Assembly (NCBI GenBank): GCA_032718475.1
Contig: JAUCBJ010006217.1
Location: 1 to 40,807, forward strand
Reading direction: 5' to 3'
Source of the DNA: Nemertoderma westbladi
Lineage: Eukaryota > Xenacoelomorpha > Nemertodermatida > Nemertodermatidae
DNA: 40,807 bases
Positions 34,547-40,807 of the stretch are shown here, in pieces. Every line of letters begins with the position of its first letter. Positions within the stretch are counted from its first letter, which is position 1. Made by a program: the position numbers and the translations under genes. The notes beneath the pieces were generated by a model. The model ran no database searches. It was not told the origin of the DNA and saw only the letters and a list, made by a program, of their open reading frames with translations.

Positions 34547-35977
34547 CCACTGACTGACTGAAGGTAAGAAACATGTATTTTAATCTTTTAATTTAACTAT
34601 ATTTTAAGTGCAATTGTTGCCCGTAAGTGTTCATGTAACCTGGGTGATGTTCTCCCTTTTAATTAATTTATGTGTATGACAGTATGACGTCCTCCAAACA
34701 CCAAATCTCTGGTAATCGTAAATCGTTCAGGCACTTTGCACTTAAACTGGCATTCTTCCTCACCTCCCCGCTCCCCCCCACCAGTCAGCCAGTAGTGCCG
34801 GCCGTGGCCGGTACAATTCTGCAATTGAACATCGTCATTCTGCTGTTCTGCCATTTAAAATATTATTTGACTATTACAGTATTACTGTATTAGTTGATTG
34901 CCTAGCAGCCTAGGCCTCCTTACGGTACAGTGCATTAGGCCGGTAGGTACCGGTAGTCGGGTAGTGGTAGTCAAGTAGTGCGGTTGTCTGGCAGTCTGGT
35001 ACCGTACTGGGGGTACTGCAGTACTGATGTACTGGTAAGCAGGCAGGGCTGCAGTACATCGGTAGGGTCTACTGACAGCTGGACAGTGGACTGGACTGGT
35101 AAAATTAAGTCAGGTATTTTTCTAGAAAATACAGTGTTTTCAGTGCGCGAAGGGCACATCGTCCTCTGCAGCCGTAAAATTGGCACCACATTAAACACAC
35201 GACCTGTGGCATGTGGTGTCTGTCTGTACAGCTGTAGATTTTTCCGGCAAATTGATGTAAAATTGAGGAAATGGTGCACATTTGAAAACAGGCAAAAATT
35301 GACTTTTCGAGAAAAAAGCCATAAACTCCTGATTTTTAATCGTTCTGCACGAAATGGAGAATCAACTACCGGTACCGGCTGACCGGTAATTAAATTTTTT
35401 TTTTCTATGAAATTAGGCATCACTGCATTCTGCATTATGACGATACCCCATCCCATCACTCTGTCACTGCATACTGCATTTTACATTACACCGAATGATA
35501 CCAAATCACAACAAGTCACACCAAATCACAAAAAAAAAATTGGAAAGTAAAGTCTTTCTGTTTTTGAGCAGGTTACAGTCTGACAGTGGTCTGGTGGTAG
35601 CCAGAAGGAACCAAAACAATAAACTATTTGGAAAGGGTGTCGTTTTACTTTATAATGCAGTACGGTAATACCATGAAATTCTGAAATTACCCATACTGAC
35701 ATAGGTCAACAGTCAAAGAGTGTCTGTGCTGCTGTGTGAAATTTGAGACAAATCGGTCCAAAAATGCCCACTGCTGCACTGGGGAAAGGTGTTTGTCATT
35801 GTCACTGTGCCTCCAATGTGATAGAACCAATAATAGGGCCTACCTGTAAACTGGTACGGGTACCGATAGCCTAGCGTTGCGGTAGTTTTGTTTTGATACC
35901 CTGATATATTGTTTAATATATATATTATATATACCGGTAGCCTCTACACTGATAAATGAGATCAAAAACTGATAACT
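34547..35977. other. Spacer upstream of the TRIM-like gene
   Basis: It has CAGTA/TACTG-rich DNA (34920-35090) and a GATACCAAATCACA-type short repeat (35495-35530). A TATA-rich string, TTTAATATATATATTATATATA (about 35910-35932), starts roughly 68 bases before the TRIM-like ATG and could hold core promoter elements. The overlapping opposite-strand ORFs at 34971-35459 have no recognisable content. Confidence 0.4.
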
Positions 35978-36417
35978 ATGGATCGCGGAAGAGGGCGAAA
36001 GAAGGCGAAACTTATAAAAACCTCATCCGTCGCAGCCACTAGAAATAGATCGCAGCTTGCTGCAAAGTCTACTGGATCGAGTACCGGTACGGTGGAAATG
36101 TACGGCGAGCGCACTTCGGGATTTGTGCATAATAAAATGGAAGATGTCAATGATAAAGTAAGCAGTAGACCTGCATGCCTAGTTTGCGAAGACCACTATA
36201 ACACCACCACAAATTTGCCGATGCTGCTTAAGTGTGGGCATTCTTTTTGTGATACATGCCTGCAAAAGTTGTGCAAGTTGCAACGCGGTTCGTTAATGTG
36301 TCCCGGCCCTGGGTGTCATACCATAACTGAGGTTCGTAATCAAAGTGTCAAGTCCTTACCAATCGATGTTTACACCGTTGGGTTAACTACTCTCAATAGA
36401 ACCCAAGCTCATAAAAG
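35978..36417 (+). CDS. TRIM-like RING/B-box E3 ligase, exon 1 (RING)
   Basis: The start ATG at 35978 has an in-frame TGA 18-20 bases upstream. A basic N-terminal tail (RGRGRKKAK) is followed by a C3HC4 RING finger at C67, C70, C86, H88, C91, C94, C108 and C113 (CLVCED..LLKCGHSFCDTC..CPGPGC). This is the E2-binding module of ubiquitin ligases. The conserved tail VKSLPIDVYTVGL is typical after TRIM RINGs. The exon ends AAAAG|GTAATT at 36417, phase 2. With the two B-boxes in the next exons this is a TRIM-family protein. The precise member (TRIM23/45-like or another) is not resolved. Confidence 0.85.
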
Positions 36418-36827
36418 GTAATTATATTACTAATTACGGGTACCGGTATTTAAATCTGCAGTGAGATTGAATATTTAATGAAAATAATACTTCGGTAGGG
36501 CCTACTTTTCTTTGCAAAAATTGATCGAGATTTAATATACTGGTATGGTGGTATCACCATTCATATTTTATATTCATATTTCATTGGTCTATATCACCAT
36601 TTATGGTTGTGTAATCTACTAAATTGCTAAATTTCAAAAAATATATGGGGTTTTTTTTTTTTAACAAAAAATGTTTTTGACAACATTGGGCTAAGTATAT
36701 AGCCTATTATTTTGTGGAATGAAGATTGAAATTAAAGTTAATTTTATCTGTTTTTTAGTAATATTTAGATATTGTAATAACAAATAAGCTAGGGCAGGGG
36801 AATAATATATTAAATTTTTTTTATCAG
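36418..36827 (+). other. TRIM-like intron 1
   Basis: 410-base GT-AG intron, AT-rich, ending TTTTTTTTATCAG. Nothing else is seen. Confidence 0.8.
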
Positions 36828-37019
36828 TGAATTGAATGTTTCGAAGAAACAGACTTCCTCCCAAATGAAAGCCCAAATGGCAGCGCGATTCGGTTTGCCG
36901 TTACCTAACATGATTGACCCAACACGCCCTCGCAGGAGCAGTCATGTTACTCCATTGTCTCCCACTGAGGCCGTTTGCGCAGAATGCGCAACCACGATAG
37001 CATCCAGTCACTGTGCTCG
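36828..37019 (+). CDS. TRIM-like exon 2 (linker and first half of B-box1)
   Basis: The acceptor is TTTATCAG|TGAATTG (36828). The product continues SELNVSKKQTSSQMKAQ and reaches VCAECATTIASSHCAR (C197, C200, H208, C209), the first zinc ligands of B-box1. The last codon is split CG|G across the junction. The donor is CTCG|GTAAGT at 37019/37020, and the first intron codon in frame is TAA. The final 30 bases of this exon are the seed of the tandem array that follows. Confidence 0.85.
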
Positions 37020-37890
37020 GTAAGTAATACACAACCACGATAGCAGCATCCAGTCACTGTGCTCGGTAAGTAATACACAACCACCATAGCAGCATCCAGT
37101 CACTGTGCTCGGTAAGTAATACACAACCACGATAGCATCCAGTCACTGTGCTCGGTAAGTAATACACAACCACCATAGCAGCATCCAGTCACTGTGCTCG
37201 GTAAGTAATACACAACCACGATTGCAGCATCCAGTCACTGTGCTCGGTAAGTAATACACAACCACGATTGCAGCATCCAGTCACTGTGCTCGGTAAGTAA
37301 TACACAACCACGATAGCATCCAGTCACTGTGCTCGGTAAGTAATACACAACCACCATAGCAGCATCCAGTCACTGTGCTCGGTAAGTAATACACTACACA
37401 ACCACGATAGCAGCATCCAGTCACTGTGCTCGGTAAGTAATACACAACCACCATAGCAGCATCCAGTCACTGTGCTCGGTAAGTAATACACAACCACCAT
37501 AGCATCCAGTCACTGTGCTCGGTAAGTAATACACAACCACCATAGCAGCATCCAGTCACTGTGCTCGGTAAGTAATACACAACCACGATAGCAGCATCCA
37601 GTCACTGTGCTCGGTAAGTAATACACAACCACGATAGCATCCAGTCACTGTGCTCGGTAAGTAATACACAACCACCATAGCAGCATCCAGTCACTGTGCT
37701 CGGTAAGTAATACACAACCACCATAGCATCCAGTCACTGTGCTCGGTAAGTAATACACAACCACGATTGCAGCATCCAGTCACTGTGCTCGGTAAGTAAT
37801 ACACAACCACGATAGCAGCATCCAGTCACTGTGCTCGGTAAGTAATACACAACCACGATAGCATCCAGTCACTATGCTCGGTAAGTAATT
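36988..37890 (+). repeat. Minisatellite made of 20 tandem splice-donor sites
   Basis: The unit (43, 46 or once 51 bases) is GTAAGTAATACACAACCAC, then (G/C)AT(A/T)GC(AGC)ATCCAGTCACTGTGCTCG. It is the end of exon 2 plus its own donor. Donors GTAAGT start at 37020, 37066, 37112, 37155, 37201, 37247, 37293, 37336, 37382, 37433, 37479, 37522, 37568, 37614, 37657, 37703, 37746, 37792, 37838 and 37881. All 20 keep CG|GTAAGTAAT. Only the first gives an open product, because every unit carries an in-frame TAA directly after the real junction and the unit length is not a multiple of three. Confidence 0.95.
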
Positions 37891-37932
37891 CACAACCACG
37901 ATTAATCATTTTGTTCCGATATTATATTTCAG

Positions 37933-38167
37933 GTGCAACGTGAACTACTGTGGACTGTGTTTCGAGAACATTCACAAAGGGTCGAGGATCCTGCGTCAGC
38001 ACCAAGCTACAGCCTTGTTTGAACATTCGAGTATCCGCCGCCATGTCTGTGAGACCCACACTGATCGCGAGCCTGAGCTTTACTGCACCCCATGTCAAAA
38101 GGCTGTTTGTTCATTCTGCTTACCTGATATACACAAGGGGCATGAAGTTGTCACATTAGAAGCCAAG
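37933..38167 (+). CDS. TRIM-like exon 3 (rest of B-box1 and B-box2)
   Basis: The acceptor is ATATTTCAG|GTGCAACG (37933). The split Arg codon is completed, followed by CNVNYCGLCFENIHKG (C212, C217, C220, H225), completing B-box1. B-box2 is RRHVCETHTDREPELYC, then CTPCQKAVCSFCLPDIHKGH (C250, H253, C262, C265, C270, C273, H278, H281). All ligands are present. The exon ends GAAGCCAAG|GTTAGT, phase 0, at 38167. B-boxes in TRIM proteins support oligomerisation and cooperate with the RING. Confidence 0.9.
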
Positions 38168-39125
38168 GTTAGTTAATTTTTAAATCCTGACAATCTGTCC
38201 TGCAACGAACCTGCTACCTTTACCTTTAACAATATGTCATGACATTCCATACCATCATATTATTTTGCAACAGCTGGGCTCTATGGCAACGGTATGACGT
38301 CATTACATCACTTCTGGAAAGTCGATACCCCGGAACCCCTCACCCAATTTTTTTTACAAATCGTAGTGTGATTCATGGAATTTGAAACAGCTGGTTAGAC
38401 TTCTGTTGGTTTTTATGTCAGCTTAGAGAGTTGACAGTTGAGTGTACATCAGATAAACTAATATCTGCGAATGAGTAACTCAACAATATTTATCTGTTGC
38501 TTTTGGTATCGGTACCTAAGTAATACCGTAACGCCTAGCCCCATTGCCATTATGTATGGTTCCAATTTATGGGGTGATACGTATTTCATTTAGCCCATGG
38601 ATTCCACCACTCCTTCCCGGGTAGTCTACTTCGGCCTTAAACGACAGTGAATTCAATTTAATTTTTTCCAAAAGTTTTCCATTTATAGGTCCTTACCTAA
38701 AAACCGTCCGGGTTTCGCGTCATTGGGTACTTTGGTGCAATATCATGGTGTTATTAATGGAAATGAGTATGTTACAGTGACATGTTATTCGAACCAAAAC
38801 AATAAGACGAGAGTCAATATTACATGTTACAGTTTAATTTTTGCTGAGAATAGATTTAGATTTATGGTAAGAAATAGGTTTGTTGGAAATATAAATAAAA
38901 CTACTGTATTATGCAGCACCAAACGCTAACGATCCAGGGTAATGGTCCAGGGTAATGGTACAGGGTAATGGTCCAGGGTAATGGTCCAGGGTAATGGTCC
39001 AGGGTAATGGTACAGGGTAATGGTCCAGGGTAATGGCCCAGGGTATTGGTCCAGGGTAATCCAATTTAGAACTGGAGTCGATATTATTATAGATATTTTC
39101 TACCATTATGATGTTCTATTTATAG
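38168..39125 (+). other. TRIM-like intron 3
   Basis: 958-base GT-AG intron. Its only notable content is a 13-base tandem repeat at 38931-39061. Confidence 0.8.
38931..39061. repeat. 13-bp minisatellite GGTCCAGGGTAAT, about 10 units
   Basis: Unit variants are GGTACAGGGTAAT and GGCCCAGGGTATT. The repeat lies about 65 bases upstream of the exon 4 acceptor. Confidence 0.9.
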
Positions 39126-39302
39126 AATAAAGAAGTCTTGGAGCTTATTGAACCGTCTATGAGGTTAGCTAAGGATTTGGTTGAGCGGCTGAAGTCTTCG
39201 AGGGATATGTTGAACGAGGCGCCCCGGCAATTACAGGAGGAAAAGAAGATGTTAGAGAAACGGGGTTGCGATTTATTTAAACGACTGCATGGACTCTTAC
39301 AG
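39126..39302 (+). CDS. TRIM-like exon 4 (start of coiled coil)
   Basis: The acceptor is TTTATAG|AATAAAG (39126) and the donor CTTACAG|GTAAGC (39302). It is 177 bases, phase 0 at both ends. It encodes KEVLELIEPSMRLAKDLVER, then RDMLNEAPRQLQEEKKMLEK, an amphipathic helix with heptad-like Leu/Met spacing, as expected for the coiled coil after B-box2. The running total is 348 residues. The rest of the coiled coil and any C-terminal domain lie beyond the window or in exons I cannot identify. Confidence 0.8.
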
Positions 39303-39514
39303 GTAAGCAGTATAGTTACTTGATATATTATAGTGAGTTGATGAATGGTCAAGTTGTCATTATATTCTACATAGCCGCCATCATTTTTTTTATTTTAAAC
39401 CAATTATATTTTGTTAACTGAATATTATGTCGAACAAGGTATTAGATTAATATAATAAGGAATGCTCCAATTACAAATACAGTCCTACCAGATTATCCTT
39501 TGTTCCTTTTTTTT

Positions 39515-39990
39515 CTTTTTTTTAGAACATTTCCTTTTTTTCCTTTTTTTTAGAACATTTCCTTTTTTTCCTTTTTTTTTAGAACATTTCCTTTTTTTCC
39601 TTTTTTTTTTAGAACATTTCCTTTTTTTCCTTTTTTTTAGAACATTTCCTTTTTTTCCTTTTTTTTCTCTTTTTTTTAGAACATTTCCTTTTTTTCTTTT
39701 TTTTTAGAACATTTCCTTTTTTTCCTTTTTTTGAGAACATTTCCTTTTTTTCCTTTTTTTTAGAACATTTCCTTTTTTTCATTTTTTTGAGAACATTTCC
39801 TTTTTTTCTTTTTTTTTAGAACATTTCCTTTTTTTCTTTTTTTTTTAGAACATTTCCTTTTTTTCCTTTTTTATTAGATCATTTCCTTTTTTTCTTTTTT
39901 TTTAGAATGTTTCCTTTTTCCTTTTTTTTTAGATCATTTCCTTTTTTTCTTTTTTTTTAGAATGTTTCCTTTTTCCTTTTTTTTTTGGCC
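39515..39990 (+). repeat. T-rich minisatellite of about 16 polypyrimidine-AG units
   Basis: The unit of about 27-30 bases is CCTTTTTTTTAG then AACATTTCCTTTTTTT. Fourteen units end in TAG and two in GAG. Each has the form of a vertebrate-like 3' splice site (long pyrimidine run, then AG). It lies about 210 bases into the intron after exon 4. The poly-Phe ORF across it is an artefact. Confidence 0.9.
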
Positions 39991-40807
39991 ATTTTCACAC
40001 CTTTTATTCCTTTTTTTAGTTCAGAAAATAGCCTGCTGTAAGTGTAACATGTTCTATTCTGTACAAGGCAGCGGGGAGACAGCTGGACAGGTCTTGTAGT
40101 CTAATCAATTACTGGTACTGTACCACTGTCTGACTGTACTGTAGTTCCATATATGACGATTTCAGACTAAACTAACTATATACTATCAGATCAGTTGTAG
40201 TAGTCCTTGGTACTAAACTAATATAACAATGTACCGGTACCGGTACCTTTACCATTATCATACTACCATAGTCATAAATATTCAATTAATTGGCAAAAGT
40301 TCGTGTTTTTTTAAATCACATTGTCCCACTTTAGCCCAGGGGGGTAAAGTGAGTCATATTGTGTAAAATGGGACTGTTGACACTGGGATTTAGGTTATAA
40401 GTTGAGTTGAGTATGAAAAACGACAAATTAAACCAAACAATGAGTATATATGAATGTTTGGCTAGAGTTCAGTACCGGTATAGCACTACATTTTTAAAAC
40501 ATATATCATTGTTACTATGGCAACGTTGAAGAGTTATAGAACAATGTAAAAGTCTAGAACAATACATACATAATTTATTGTTAACATGAAATTTTTTTCT
40601 ATTGAGGCTGTGGCGATTCTATATATTATACACCATGACCCGTAATATAGTGTCATTTTCTGATGACAGGGACCCCCCCCCCCCCCCCCCAGATTTTTCT
40701 ACAAATCTTTATCATATTGTTTGAAATTTGAAACACAACTAGTTCCACTCATCGTGGTTGTTACCATGAAGCCGGAATTTTCGATTTCGCCTTTAAATTT
40801 TTTTTAT
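39991..40807. other. Intron or flank of the TRIM-like gene, no exon identified
   Basis: It contains a CAGTA/TACTG-rich patch (40080-40150), a TACCGGTACCGGTACC run (about 40231-40246) and an 18-base C tract (40673-40690). No exon with TRIM-like coding is recognisable. Confidence 0.4.

Noticed and set aside
34971-35459. Overlapping ORFs of 134 and 162 residues on opposite strands
   Set aside because: They lie in CAGTA-rich spacer, show no domain or family motif and overlap each other antisense.
36988-37890. CRISPR-like repeat array
   Set aside because: The units are head-to-tail near-identical copies with no unique spacers, in a eukaryotic intron.
38909-39106. Pro/Trp-rich ORF (minus)
   Set aside because: It is translation of the 13-bp minisatellite; the periodic peptide comes from the repeat.
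39462-39707. Phe-rich ORF
   Set aside because: It is translation of the T-rich minisatellite.

Overview
This window is eukaryotic, almost certainly metazoan. It has protein-coding exons with GT-AG introns, two non-LTR retrotransposons, tRNA-derived SINEs, DNA transposons and abundant micro- and minisatellites. The palindromic 8-mers TAGGCCTA and TACCGGTA recur throughout. I associate that texture with marine deuterostome invertebrates such as echinoderms, but this is an impression and not proof.

Two host genes can be recognised. On the minus strand (14150 down to 8714) lie the first three coding exons of UDP-glucose:glycoprotein glucosyltransferase (UGGT). They encode about 1,089 residues: the signal peptide, the thioredoxin-like sensor domains and the start of the beta-sandwich. 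The catalytic GT24 part is not in the window, so the next intron is longer than 8.7 kb. On the plus strand (35978 to 39302) lie four exons of a TRIM-type RING, B-box1, B-box2 protein of at least 348 residues, which continues past the right edge. A third, broken coding region (30529 down to 29129, minus) is a G2E3-like HECT E3 ligase relic preceded by a zinc-ribbon ORF.

The rest is mostly mobile DNA. 1179-2901 is a long inverted repeat carrying about nine palindromic TTGCCA/TGGCAA boxes, with a 258-bp MITE inside one arm. 2982-7254 is a two-ORF DNA transposon (C2H2 plus DDE-like transposase, and a Cys-rich second protein) lying antisense in the downstream UGGT intron. 16047-18296 is a 5'-truncated CR1/L2/Jockey-like LINE. 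21041-25015 is an integrase-like transposase gene split by a second LINE (21190-22724) and by a 1,378-bp element (23356-24733) holding a satellite and an expanded (CGA)n tract. 25375-28424 has a second GTGGGG...CCCCAC element, another LINE fragment and two SINE copies. 31384-32536 is a tandem duplication with hydrophobic ORFs. 33071-34546 is a complete non-autonomous hAT-like element with 14-bp TIRs and a perfect 8-bp target duplication, itself carrying a 57-bp perfect-palindrome MITE.

The most unusual structure is in the TRIM-like gene. The exon 2 end and its splice donor have been amplified into 20 successive perfect ...CTCG|GTAAGT sites (37019-37890). A later intron of the same gene holds about 16 tandem polypyrimidine-AG units that look like splice acceptors (39515-39960).
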